DNA from: Pseudomonas sp. Ant30-3
Lineage (GTDB): Bacteria > Pseudomonadota > Gammaproteobacteria > Pseudomonadales > Pseudomonadaceae
Direction: 5' to 3'
Assembly (NCBI RefSeq): GCF_000690905.1
Contig: NZ_JMCL01000001.1
Coordinates: forward strand, 1-64,000
Length of the DNA stretch: 64,000 bases
Every line of letters starts with the position of its first letter. The first letter of the stretch is position 1. The notes under the pieces are model-generated. The model had not been told where the DNA came from. It ran no database searches and saw nothing but the letters and a program-made list of their open reading frames with translations. Shown here piece after piece: positions 1-7,650 of the stretch. A program made the position numbers and the translations under genes.

Positions 1-14
1 AAACTCTTCAGTTC
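1..14 (-). rRNA. rrs: 16S rRNA, 5' end only (partial)
   Basis: Read on the minus strand, these bases are GAACTGAAGAGTTT, the canonical 5' end of a Pseudomonas 16S rRNA. The rest of the gene lies outside the window. A typical rrn leader and promoters lie directly upstream on the same strand, which supports the call. Confidence 0.88.
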
Positions 15-205
15 AAACATCTTTGGGTTTTTAAGAAACCCTAAACTTGGCTCAGCAATCGTTGGTTACATCTTTGATTTCTCGCGGAGTAACTTGTGAT
101 GCTGATAATCTTGTTGACTATCAGTCTGACTCCACAAGCACCCACACGAATTGCTTGATTCAGTTGTTAAAGAGCGGTTGGTTAAGATCTTTCGTCTCAA
201 CCGAG
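15..205 (-). other. rrn operon leader (precursor RNA) with boxA
   Basis: This transcribed leader lies between the promoter-proximal start (about 205) and the mature 16S end. It contains boxA (minus strand GCTCTTTAACAA, 164-175), followed by a GTGTGGGTGCTT segment (140-151) resembling the boxC region of enterobacterial rrn leaders. Such elements recruit the Nus antitermination complex and begin the processing stem. A long open frame on the plus strand across this region is spurious. Confidence 0.85.
164..175 (-). promoter_or_regulatory. boxA antitermination element
   Basis: The minus strand reads GCTCTTTAACAA, a near-exact match to the bacterial rrn boxA consensus bound by NusB/NusE. It sits about 40 nt downstream of the nearest promoter and about 150 nt before 16S, the usual arrangement. 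Confidence 0.85.
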
Positions 206-211
206 GCGCGC

Positions 212-239
212 ATTCTACAGCGCTTCGTGTTTCTGTCAA
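212..239 (-). promoter_or_regulatory. rrn promoter, proximal
   Basis: The -35 is TTGACA (234-239) and the -10 is TAGAAT (212-217), with a 16-bp spacer and a GC-rich discriminator (GCGCGCC). The short spacer and GC-rich discriminator are hallmarks of stringently controlled rRNA promoters. Confidence 0.85.
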
Positions 240-331
240 GCGGTTATTTTAAGAAGTTTTCAAAGTTTCGCTTGGAAATCCTTAACAACTTCAACCACTT
301 GCGCTTCCGATCTCTCGTTAGCGGGAGGCGA

Positions 332-359
332 ATTCTACAGCGTTACTCGCTGCTGTCAA
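332..359 (-). promoter_or_regulatory. rrn promoter, middle
   Basis: The -35 is TTGACA (354-359) and the -10 is TAGAAT (332-337), with a 16-bp spacer and discriminator TCGCCTCCCGC. Architecture is the same as the proximal promoter 120 bp downstream, so the two look like duplicated units. Confidence 0.85.
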
Positions 360-534
360 CACCTCTTTTTCTGCGCTTTCGACCGAGAAGATCGAATCGT
401 CAAAAGAGCCAAACAACACCGCTCTTCCAACTCCTTCCAGGCTTCGATGATCTGAAGCAAGTCACTGTCGAAAACCGCTTAACTCATTGTTTACCAAGGA
501 GTTTTCCGTTTCGACTGCGCCGGAAGTGGGGCGA

Positions 535-600
535 ATTATAGACTTCCAGAATCTGCCGTCAACCCCTAATTTATGCTTTTCTATCAATAACTTGCAGGAA
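535..600 (-). promoter_or_regulatory. rrn promoter, distal, with A/T-rich UP-like region
   Basis: The -35 is TTGACG (557-562) and the -10 is TATAAT (535-540), again with a 16-bp spacer and a GC-rich discriminator (TCGCCCC). The 40 bp upstream (563-600) are A/T-rich and could serve as an UP element for the RNA polymerase alpha subunit; that part is inferred from composition. Confidence 0.8.
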
Positions 601-621
601 GACCCGAAACAGCCGTTCTGC

Positions 622-665
622 CTCCTATATAGAGAGTAAAACCAGGCCTTCTATATAGAAGAGGT
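622..665. repeat. inverted repeat with two CTATATAGA copies
   Basis: CCTCCTATATAGA (about 622-634) can pair with TCTATATAGAAGAGG (651-665) around a 16-nt loop, and the right copy is itself a 14-bp palindrome (648-661). It lies just past the gcdG stop codon, between that gene and the rrn promoters. There is no T-run, so a terminator role is uncertain. Confidence 0.5.
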
Positions 666-667
666 AG

Positions 668-1888
668 TCACAGCACACCCGACTCTTGCAGAGCCGACAC
701 CGCACTGGCATCCATACCCAATACCCGCTGCAAAACGTCCGCTGTGTGTTCACCCAACAAAGGCGGCGCGTTGCGGTACTCCACAGGCGTTTCGGACAGC
801 CGAATAGGGCTAGCGACCTGCGGCACTAGTCCAGCTAATACGTGAGGCAACTCAATGGCCAAGCCACGCGCCTTCACCTGAGGATCTGCAAACATCTGCG
901 CCAGATCATTGATCGGCCCACACGGCACACCCGCCTGCTCCAATTGCGTCACCCACTGAGCCGTAGTCTTGAACACCGTTGCCTGCCTTATCAACGGAAT
1001 CAGCTCCGCCCGGTTTGCTACGCGCAACTTGTTGGTGGCGAAGCGCACGTCATCTGCCCACTGCGGCTGCCCCGCCACCTCTGCGAACTTACGGAATTGG
1101 CCGTCATTGCCCACGGTGAGGATGAAATCGCCATCTGCCGTAGGAAAATCCTGATAGGGAACGATATTCGGGTGCGCATTGCCCAATCGCTTGGGCGCAC
1201 TCCCCGTCGTCAAGTAGTTCATCGCCTGATTAGCCAGGCACGCCACCTGAACATCCAGCAATGCCATATCGATGTGCTGACCACCACCTACCTGTTCTCG
1301 ATGCGCAAGCGCAGCAAGAATCGCTACCGTCGAATAAAGGCCGGTCAGGATGTCCGTCAATGCCACGCCGACTTTCACCGGTCCCGCTCCCTCATCTCCT
1401 TCCGGTTGACCGGTGAGGCTCATCAAGCCGCCCAATCCTTGAATCATGAAGTCGTATCCGGCGCGCTTGGCGTAAGGACCGGTCTGACCGAAACCCGTGA
1501 TCGAGCAATAAATCAGATTCGGATTGGCCACCTTCAACGACTCATAGTCCAATCCATAAGCCGCCAGCCCGCCGACTTTGAAGTTCTCGATCAGGATGTC
1601 CGACTTGGCCGCCAGTTCGCGCACCAGCGCCTGACCCTTCGGGCGCGTGAAATCGATGGTCACCGATTGCTTGTTGCGATTGGCTGACAGGTAATAGGCA
1701 GCCTCGCTGGTGTTCTCGCCATAGGCGTCTTTCAGAAAAGGAGGCCCCCAGGCGCGCGTGTCATCGCCATTGCCCGGACGCTCAACCTTGATCACCTCAG
1801 CGCCAAGGTCCGCCAGTATCTGCCCGGCCCAGGGGCCGGCGAGTACTCGCGACAAATCCAGTACTCGCAAATGAGAAAGCGCGCCCAT
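668..1888 (-). CDS. gcdG: succinyl-CoA:glutarate CoA-transferase (CaiB/BaiF family III)
   Basis: This 406-aa class III CoA-transferase likely moves CoA from succinyl-CoA to glutarate, feeding the dehydrogenase encoded just upstream in the operon. The N-terminus (LDLSRVLAGPWAGQ...DLGAEVIKVERP) is the family's CoA-binding signature. Asp146 in AGYDF matches the catalytic aspartate position of formyl-CoA transferase. Start ATG 1888 is preceded by AGGAG. It lies 12 bp after gcdH, so the two are co-transcribed. The substrate is inferred from pairing with gcdH and gcdR, as in P. putida lysine/5-aminovalerate degradation; the family alone would allow other acyl-CoA substrates. Confidence 0.88.
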   Translation of the reverse strand: MGALSHLRVLDLSRVLAGPWAGQILADLGAEVIKVERPGNGDDTRAWGPPFLKDAYGENTSEAAYYLSANRNKQSVTIDFTRPKGQALVRELAAKSDILIENFKVGGLAAYGLDYESLKVANPNLIYCSITGFGQTGPYAKRAGYDFMIQGLGGLMSLTGQPEGDEGAGPVKVGVALTDILTGLYSTVAILAALAHREQVGGGQHIDMALLDVQVACLANQAMNYLTTGSAPKRLGNAHPNIVPYQDFPTADGDFILTVGNDGQFRKFAEVAGQPQWADDVRFATNKLRVANRAELIPLIRQATVFKTTAQWVTQLEQAGVPCGPINDLAQMFADPQVKARGLAIELPHVLAGLVPQVASPIRLSETPVEYRNAPPLLGEHTADVLQRVLGMDASAVSALQESGVL

Positions 1889-1900
1889 GACGTTCTCCTA

Positions 1901-3082
1901 TTAATAGAACGCCTGAAGGCCGGTCTGCGCGCGGCCGAGGATCAGCGCATGCACGTCGTGAGTCCCCTCATAAGTGTTCACCACTTCCAGGTTGACCAGG
2001 TGACGGGCCACGCCGAATTCATCAGAGATACCATTACCACCCAACATGTCACGTGCCATGCGAGCGATATCGAGCGACTTGCCACAGGAGTTGCGCTTCA
2101 TCATCGAGGTGATCTCGACTGCTGCCGTACCTTCATCCTTCATGCGCCCCAGACGCAGGCAGCCTTGCAACGCCAAGGTGATGTCGGTCTGCATGTCAGC
2201 GAGTTTCTTCTGGATCAGTTGAGTAGCGGCCAGCGGGCGACCGAACTGCTTGCGATCCAGCGTGTACTGGCGAGCGGTGTGCCAGCAGAATTCGGCAGCG
2301 CCGAGTGCACCCCAGGATATGCCGTAACGTGCCGAGTTCAGGCAGGTGAACGGACCTTTCAAGCCACGTACATCAGGGAAGATGTTTTCTTCCGGTACAA
2401 AAACGTTGTCCATGACGATTTCACCGGTAATGGAGGCGCGCAGTCCCACTTTGCCGTGGATCGCCGGTGCGCTCAGGCCTTTCCAGCCTTTTTCCAGAAC
2501 AAAACCACGGATGTCGCCCGCGTCGTCCTTGCCCCAGACCACGAATACGTCAGCGATCGGGCTGTTGGTGATCCACATCTTGCTGCCGGTCAGGCTGTAG
2601 CCGCCTTCCACTTTGCGCGCACGAGTAATCATCGCACCCGGGTCGGAACCGTGGTCAGGCTCTGTCAGACCGAAGCAGCCAATCCATTCGCCAGTCGCCA
2701 GTTTCGGCAGATATTTCTGCTTCTGGGCTTCGGTACCAAACTCATTGATTGGCACCATCACCAGAGAGGATTGCACGCTCATCATTGAGCGGTAGCCCGA
2801 ATCGACGCGCTCCACCTCACGAGCAATGAGCCCGTAGCTGACATAATTCAGACCGCTGCCGCCGTACTGCTCCGGGATAGTTGCGCCCAACAGGCCCACT
2901 TCACCCATCTCGCGAAAAATCGCCGGATCAGTCTTTTCATGACGGAAAGCTTCAAGCACGCGCGGCGCAAGCTTCTGCTGAGCGAATTGCTCTGCCGTGT
3001 CGCGAATCATGCGTTCTTCTTCGGTGAGCTGTTGATCCAGTAGCAGGGGATCGATCCAGTTGAAGCTAGCTTTGCCGCCCAT
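1901..3082 (-). CDS. gcdH: glutaryl-CoA dehydrogenase
   Basis: This 393-aa FAD-dependent acyl-CoA dehydrogenase oxidises and decarboxylates glutaryl-CoA to crotonyl-CoA in lysine, hydroxylysine and tryptophan breakdown, passing electrons to ETF. Visible motifs are the flavin-binding [14 protein letters not shown] and WITNS, and a C-terminal [16 protein letters not shown] in which the Glu of YEGT is the catalytic base. Length and the conserved N-terminus ([18 protein letters not shown]) match the family. It is the first gene of the leftward operon with gcdG. Transcription probably starts in the gap to gcdR, where a LysR-type operator is visible. Confidence 0.96.
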   Translation of the reverse strand: MGGKASFNWIDPLLLDQQLTEEERMIRDTAEQFAQQKLAPRVLEAFRHEKTDPAIFREMGEVGLLGATIPEQYGGSGLNYVSYGLIAREVERVDSGYRSMMSVQSSLVMVPINEFGTEAQKQKYLPKLATGEWIGCFGLTEPDHGSDPGAMITRARKVEGGYSLTGSKMWITNSPIADVFVVWGKDDAGDIRGFVLEKGWKGLSAPAIHGKVGLRASITGEIVMDNVFVPEENIFPDVRGLKGPFTCLNSARYGISWGALGAAEFCWHTARQYTLDRKQFGRPLAATQLIQKKLADMQTDITLALQGCLRLGRMKDEGTAAVEITSMMKRNSCGKSLDIARMARDMLGGNGISDEFGVARHLVNLEVVNTYEGTHDVHALILGRAQTGLQAFY

Positions 3083-3156
3083 GAGTGCGTCCTCTCGAAT
3101 CGGGTCAAATAACGTGGACTGATCCTAGGCGCCGTTTAGCGTGTGCGCAAACGAGG

Positions 3157-3180
3157 AATTAGCATACTGTTGTGCTAATT
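3157..3180. promoter_or_regulatory. candidate GcdR operator (LysR-type inverted repeat)
   Basis: AATTAGCA (3157-3164) and TGCTAATT (3173-3180) are perfect 8-bp inverted half-sites separated by 8 bp, containing the T-N11-A core expected for LysR-type regulators. It is the only strong dyad in the gcdH-gcdR divergent intergenic region. Binding by GcdR is inference. Confidence 0.72.
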
Positions 3181-3239
3181 TCTCACTCCGTAACGTTGCG
3201 AAACCGGCTTTTCGCGATGTATTAGTGAGGTTGAAGTAC

Positions 3240-4139
3240 ATGCGCAGAAAGATACCCAGTACTACGGCGCTGATCAGCTTTGAGGCGGCGGCACGCAACG
3301 AAAGCTTTACCAAGGCGGCCTTGGAGCTTTCCCTCACGCAGGGAGCCATTTGCCGACAGATTGCCAGCCTCGAAGAATTCCTGGGCGTGGAGCTGTTCCG
3401 ACGTTCGCGACGTGGCGTGAAGTTGACGGAAGCCGGGCTTTCCTACAGCCGCAGGGTTGCAACCCAACTGGATGCCGTCGAGCGGGATACGCTGTCGGTC
3501 ATGGGCCAACAGGGCGCCAACGTGATTGAACTGGCGGTGGTGCCGACCTTCGGCACTCAATGGCTGCTGCCACGACTCAAGGATTTTCAGCAGAAGCATC
3601 CAGAGGTGACGGTCAACCTCACTAACCGCACCCGGCCATTTCTGTTCGCCGACACCGACTTCGATGCCGCTATCTACTTCGGCGATGCGGACTGGTCAGG
3701 TACCGAATCCCACAGGCTGATGGGCGAAAATCCTATGCCCGTGTGCAGCCCCGTCCTGCTTGCCGAGATGACAAGTCTGAGTGCCGCTGAGATCGCCGAG
3801 CTGCCGCTGCTTCAGCAAACCACCCGCCCCTATGCCTGGCGTCAGTGGTTCAACTCGCAATACCTCAATATCCCCCGAGACATGACAGGTCCACGCTACG
3901 AGCTATTCTCCATGCTTGCCCAGGCGGCGATGCATGACATGGGCATTGCGCTGATCCCGCCGTTTCTGATTCAGCGTGAGCTGGCGGAGAAGCGTCTGGT
4001 GATTGCCAACTCTCAAGCGCTCGCCAGCATCAAGGCTTACTACCTGATGATTCCAGAGCGAAAAGTCGAATCCGCGTCGCTGAAGGCTTTTCGCGATTGG
4101 CTGGTGAACCAGGCGCACAGCTACAGCCTGCATGAATAA
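3240..4139 (+). CDS. gcdR: LysR-type regulator of glutarate catabolism
   Basis: This 299-aa LysR-family regulator has an N-terminal winged helix-turn-helix (LISFEAAARNESFTKAALEL...QGAICRQIASLEEFLG, about residues 8-60) and a C-terminal periplasmic-binding-like sensor domain. I chose ATG 3240 (MRRKIPST), preceded by GTGAGG at good spacing; an in-frame ATG at 3141 would add 33 residues unlike the family and would run across the operator. It is divergent from gcdHG and is expected to activate that operon in response to glutarate or glutaryl-CoA, by analogy with GcdR of other pseudomonads. Confidence 0.9.
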   Translation: MRRKIPSTTALISFEAAARNESFTKAALELSLTQGAICRQIASLEEFLGVELFRRSRRGVKLTEAGLSYSRRVATQLDAVERDTLSVMGQQGANVIELAVVPTFGTQWLLPRLKDFQQKHPEVTVNLTNRTRPFLFADTDFDAAIYFGDADWSGTESHRLMGENPMPVCSPVLLAEMTSLSAAEIAELPLLQQTTRPYAWRQWFNSQYLNIPRDMTGPRYELFSMLAQAAMHDMGIALIPPFLIQRELAEKRLVIANSQALASIKAYYLMIPERKVESASLKAFRDWLVNQAHSYSLHE

Positions 4140-4572
4140 AGGCTTACGGCTTTAGCTGACCCCGTAGTCAGTAATTTTAGAGCCCTACAGATATAACTAT
4201 TTGTCGCATATTCATAGACTGTACCGAGAGGCGGCACAAACGTCCCACAAGCGCCTTAAAACGTGGCTTTCAGCGGCTATCACAGCGCAATAATCCTGAA
4301 TTCAAGCTGCCGATGTGGAAATTGTTGGATTTCAGCCAAAATCGTTACAGGGCGCGGCCTGCAAGGCATTGAGCTGTGCAGTTGCGACATTCGGTCACAG
4401 GGTGACTTGTAGTTAATTTTCCGTCACCCGTCATAATCCCTTGAAGGGCACAAAATTCGCCTGCAAAATGCCGCGCCCCGCCCTGATTCGGCGGGACCGT
4501 GCTGATCGGCCGCCCCAGCGCACCATCCGAAGTGCCTGGGTTTACTCAACAAGATCACGCAGGAGATTTGAC
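4140..4572. other. intergenic region upstream of pntAA
   Basis: These 433 bp contain no convincing gene. A 13-bp inverted repeat GTCAC-AGG-GTGAC (4394-4406) is followed by a third GTCAC copy (4423-4427) and a possible -10 (CATAAT, 4432-4437), so the pnt promoter and an operator may lie near 4390-4440. No -35 with good spacing is evident. The last 130 bp are very GC-rich and would form the pnt mRNA leader. Confidence 0.4.
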
Positions 4573-5694
4573 GTGCACATTGGTGTTCCTCTCGAAACCC
4601 AAACGGGTGAAACGCGGGTTGCTGCAACCCCGGAAACCATCAAGAAGCTGATCGGCCAAGGTCATAGGATTACCGTTCAAAGCGGCGCCGGCTTAAATGC
4701 CAGTGTCGTTGACAGCGCCTATGAAGCGGCAGGCGCGACGATTGGCAGCGCCAACGATGCGTTTGGTGCCGAGCTGATTCTCAAGGTGGTCGCCCCCAGT
4801 GACAGCGAGCTGGCGCTGATAAAGAGCGGCACCGTGGTGGTTGGCATGCTCAACCCGTTCAGCAATGAAACGATTTCCAAACTGGCTGAGTGCGGGATTA
4901 CCGCTTTCGCACTGGAGGCCGCGCCGCGCACTTCCCGTGCGCAGAGTCTGGATGTGCTGTCGTCTCAAGCGAACATCGCCGGTTACAAGGCTGTCCTGCT
5001 CGCTGCGCACCATTATCCCCGCTTCATGCCAATGCTGATGACTGCTGCGGGTACCGTCAAAGCGGCGCGCGTGCTGATCCTGGGCGCCGGCGTGGCCGGT
5101 CTGCAGGCCATCGCCACAGCCAAACGGCTGGGTGCAGTAATCGAGGCTTCCGATGTGCGGCCTGCGGTTAAGGAGCAGATTGAATCCCTCGGCGCCAAAT
5201 TCGTCGACGTGCCGTACGAGACCGATGAAGAGCGCGAATGCGCCGTCGGTGTTGGCGGTTATGCGCGGCCCATGCCGGCCAGCTGGATGCAACGCCAGGC
5301 CCTGGCTGTACACGAGCGTGCCAAACAGGCTGACATCGTCATTACCACCGCACTGATTCCGGGGCGCAAGGCGCCGACTTTGTTGAGCGCCGAAACCGTG
5401 GCGCAGATGAAGCCGGGCTCTGTGGTCATCGATCTTGCTGCTGCGCAAGGCGGCAACTGCCCGCTGACCGTGGCCGACCAGGTCGTCGTCGAAAATGGCG
5501 TGACCATTTGCGGCCCGACCAACCTCGCCGGCGCGGTAGCGGCAGATGCTTCGGCACTGTATGCGCGCAACCTGCTGGACTTCCTCAAGCTGGTCTTCAA
5601 TAAAGAAGGCCAATTCGAAGTGAACCTCGAAGATGACATCGTCGCCGCGTGCCTGATGTGCCGCGACGGCCAAGTCATCCGTAAAAACGCCTAA
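4573..5694 (+). CDS. pntAA: NAD(P) transhydrogenase subunit alpha, part 1 (domain I, NAD(H)-binding)
   Basis: This 373-aa subunit is the soluble dI domain of the proton-translocating Re/Si-specific transhydrogenase, which exchanges hydride between NADH and NADP+ using the proton gradient. The Rossmann motif GAGVAGLQAIATAKRLGA leading to EASDVRP is visible around residues 170-200, and the N-terminus IGVPLETQTGETRVAATPET is typical. The start is GTG at 4573 with AGGAG 7 nt upstream; the open frame extends 5' but lacks family similarity there. It heads the three-gene operon pntAA-pntAB-pntB, the split arrangement usual in pseudomonads. Confidence 0.96.
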   Translation: MHIGVPLETQTGETRVAATPETIKKLIGQGHRITVQSGAGLNASVVDSAYEAAGATIGSANDAFGAELILKVVAPSDSELALIKSGTVVVGMLNPFSNETISKLAECGITAFALEAAPRTSRAQSLDVLSSQANIAGYKAVLLAAHHYPRFMPMLMTAAGTVKAARVLILGAGVAGLQAIATAKRLGAVIEASDVRPAVKEQIESLGAKFVDVPYETDEERECAVGVGGYARPMPASWMQRQALAVHERAKQADIVITTALIPGRKAPTLLSAETVAQMKPGSVVIDLAAAQGGNCPLTVADQVVVENGVTICGPTNLAGAVAADASALYARNLLDFLKLVFNKEGQFEVNLEDDIVAACLMCRDGQVIRKNA

Positions 5695-5709
5695 GCAGGG
5701 ATTCAGACG

Positions 5710-6030
5710 ATGGAAGAGCTTATCTCCCCCGGTATCTACAACCTGATCATCTTCGTGCTGGCGATTTATGTCGGTTATCACGTGGTCTGGAACGTCACAC
5801 CTGCACTGCACACGCCATTGATGGCGGTGACCAACGCGATCTCGGCGATCGTGATCGTCGGCGCCATGCTGGCAGCAGCGTTGACCGTCACGCCTCTGGG
5901 CAAAACCATGGGCACGCTGGCGGTAGCGCTTGCGGCGGTCAACGTATTTGGTGGCTTCCTGGTCACCCGCAGGATGCTCGAGATGTTCAAGAAAAAAGCC
6001 CCGAAAGTAAAAGAAGAGGCGCCAAAGTAA
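5710..6030 (+). CDS. pntAB: NAD(P) transhydrogenase subunit alpha, part 2 (membrane domain)
   Basis: This 106-aa membrane subunit corresponds to the alpha-chain part of domain II of transhydrogenase. Three to four hydrophobic helices are visible ([59 protein letters not shown]), followed by a Lys-rich tail. It is encoded 15 bp after pntAA and its stop overlaps the pntB start by one base, so translation is coupled. With PntB it forms the proton channel in the inner membrane. Confidence 0.95.
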   Translation: MEELISPGIYNLIIFVLAIYVGYHVVWNVTPALHTPLMAVTNAISAIVIVGAMLAAALTVTPLGKTMGTLAVALAAVNVFGGFLVTRRMLEMFKKKAPKVKEEAPK

Positions 6031-7463
6031 TGAGCATGAATCTTGTAACGACGCTCTACTTGATCGCGTCCATCTGCTTCATCCAGGCCCTCAAAGGCCT
6101 TTCGCACCCGACCACATCGCGGCGCGGCAACCTGTTCGGCATGCTCGGCATGGGCCTGGCGATTCTCACGACCGTTGGTTTGATTTATAAGCTCGGCACC
6201 GAGCTTGCGACTGTAGGCATCGGTTACGTCATCGTCGGCTTGCTGGTCGGCGGCACTGCCGGTTCGATCATGGCCAAACGCGTTGAAATGACCAAGATGC
6301 CGGAGCTGGTTGCCTTCATGCATAGCATGATCGGGCTGGCAGCGGTGTTCATCGCGATCGCTGCAGTGGTTGAGCCGCAATCCCTGGGCATCGTCAAACA
6401 GCTGGGCGATGCGATCCCTGCCGGCAACCGTCTGGAGTTGTTCCTCGGCGCCGCCATCGGTGCCATCACGTTCTCCGGTTCGGTGATCGCGTTCGGCAAA
6501 CTCTCGGGCAAATACAAGTTCCGCCTGTTCCAGGGCGCACCGGTACAGTTTAGCGGTCAGCACAAACTGAACTTGCTGTTGGGCCTTGCAACGCTGGCCC
6601 TGGGTATCACCTTCATGTTGACCGGCAACCTGACTGCCTTCGCGCTGATGCTGGTTCTGGCGTTCGTGATGGGTGTGCTGATCATCATCCCTATCGGCGG
6701 CGCCGACATGCCGGTGGTGGTGTCGATGCTCAACAGTTATTCCGGTTGGGCGGCAGCGGGGATCGGCTTCTCGCTGAACAACTCGATGCTGATCATCGCC
6801 GGCTCGCTGGTAGGTTCGTCGGGTGCGATCCTCTCTTACATCATGTGCAAGGCGATGAACCGTTCCTTCTTTAATGTACTGCTGGGAGGTTTCGGCAACA
6901 CCGCCGAGGCAGGTCCTGCAGGCGATAAGGAAGCTCGTCCGGTCAAATCCGGTTCGGCCGATGATGCAACGTTCCTGCTGACCAACGCCGACACCGTGAT
7001 CATCGTTCCAGGCTACGGTCTGGCGGTAGCGCGCGCGCAGCACGCACTGAAAGAGCTGACGGAAAAACTGATCCATCGTGGTGTGACCGTAAAGTATGCG
7101 ATCCACCCGGTTGCGGGTCGTATGCCTGGGCACATGAACGTCTTGCTGGCCGAGGCGGAAGTGCCTTATGACCAGGTGTTCGAGATGGAAGACATCAACT
7201 CCGAGTTCGGTCAGGCCGACGTGGTCTTGGTTCTCGGCGCCAACGACGTGGTCAACCCGGCGGCGAAGAACGATCCGAAATCGCCAATCGCCGGCATGCC
7301 GATTCTCGAAGCCTTCAAGGCCAAGACGATCATCGTCAACAAGCGCTCGATGGCCAGCGGTTATGCCGGCCTGGATAACGAGCTGTTCTATCTGGACAAG
7401 ACCATGATGGTGTTTGGCGACGCCAAGAAAGTCATCGAGGACATGGTCAAAGCTGTCGAATAA
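6030..7463 (+). CDS. pntB: NAD(P) transhydrogenase subunit beta
   Basis: This 477-aa subunit combines about eight or nine transmembrane helices (residues 1-265) with the NADP(H)-binding domain III. Domain III is recognised by PGYGLAVARAQHAL, HPVAGRMPGHMNVLLAEA and the NDVVNPAA segment. It is the last gene of the pnt operon, with start ATG 6030 overlapping the pntAB TAA. A strong hairpin terminator follows 18 bp after the stop. Full length and all motifs are present, so the enzyme should be functional; it probably supplies NADPH during energised growth. Confidence 0.97.
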   Translation: MSMNLVTTLYLIASICFIQALKGLSHPTTSRRGNLFGMLGMGLAILTTVGLIYKLGTELATVGIGYVIVGLLVGGTAGSIMAKRVEMTKMPELVAFMHSMIGLAAVFIAIAAVVEPQSLGIVKQLGDAIPAGNRLELFLGAAIGAITFSGSVIAFGKLSGKYKFRLFQGAPVQFSGQHKLNLLLGLATLALGITFMLTGNLTAFALMLVLAFVMGVLIIIPIGGADMPVVVSMLNSYSGWAAAGIGFSLNNSMLIIAGSLVGSSGAILSYIMCKAMNRSFFNVLLGGFGNTAEAGPAGDKEARPVKSGSADDATFLLTNADTVIIVPGYGLAVARAQHALKELTEKLIHRGVTVKYAIHPVAGRMPGHMNVLLAEAEVPYDQVFEMEDINSEFGQADVVLVLGANDVVNPAAKNDPKSPIAGMPILEAFKAKTIIVNKRSMASGYAGLDNELFYLDKTMMVFGDAKKVIEDMVKAVE

Positions 7464-7480
7464 TCCGTTCGGCTAAACAA

Positions 7481-7510
7481 ACGCCCCGACATTTTGGGGC
7501 GTTTTTGTTT
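7481..7510 (+). terminator. Rho-independent terminator of the pnt operon
   Basis: The stem is ACGCCCC (7481-7487) with GGGGCGT (7496-7502) around an 8-nt loop, followed by TTTTGTTT. Confidence 0.9.
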
Positions 7511-7516
7511 GCGTCT

Positions 7517-7533
7517 GTTACCGATCCGGTAAC
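7517..7533. promoter_or_regulatory. perfect 17-bp palindrome upstream of the CoA-transferase gene
   Basis: GTTACCG-ATC-CGGTAAC has perfect 7-bp half-sites around a 3-bp centre, just after the pnt terminator and about 120 bp before the next start codon. The shape suits a dimeric repressor operator, but no regulator gene is adjacent and its owner is unknown. Confidence 0.5.
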
Positions 7534-7650
7534 GATGTTTTGTCTGAAACCCGCCAAATAGACGCCTCGAATGCGACTTTTGTAGCGGGACGCGCACCCG
7601 CTAAATTCACTAGACTGCGGACCTTGCTTTCGACACCCGAGAAACCCTCC

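Noticed and set aside
47..541. Open frame of 164 codons on the plus strand
   Set aside because: It runs antisense through the rrn leader, boxA and three rRNA promoters and resembles no protein family.
842..1687. Long open frame antisense to gcdG
   Set aside because: A shadow of a GC-rich gene; the minus-strand frame has complete CoA-transferase motifs and the plus-strand frame has none.
5778..7133. 451-codon minus-strand frame opposite pntAB/pntB
   Set aside because: Composition (His/Arg/Gln-rich) is typical of an antisense shadow; the pnt genes on the plus strand are complete.
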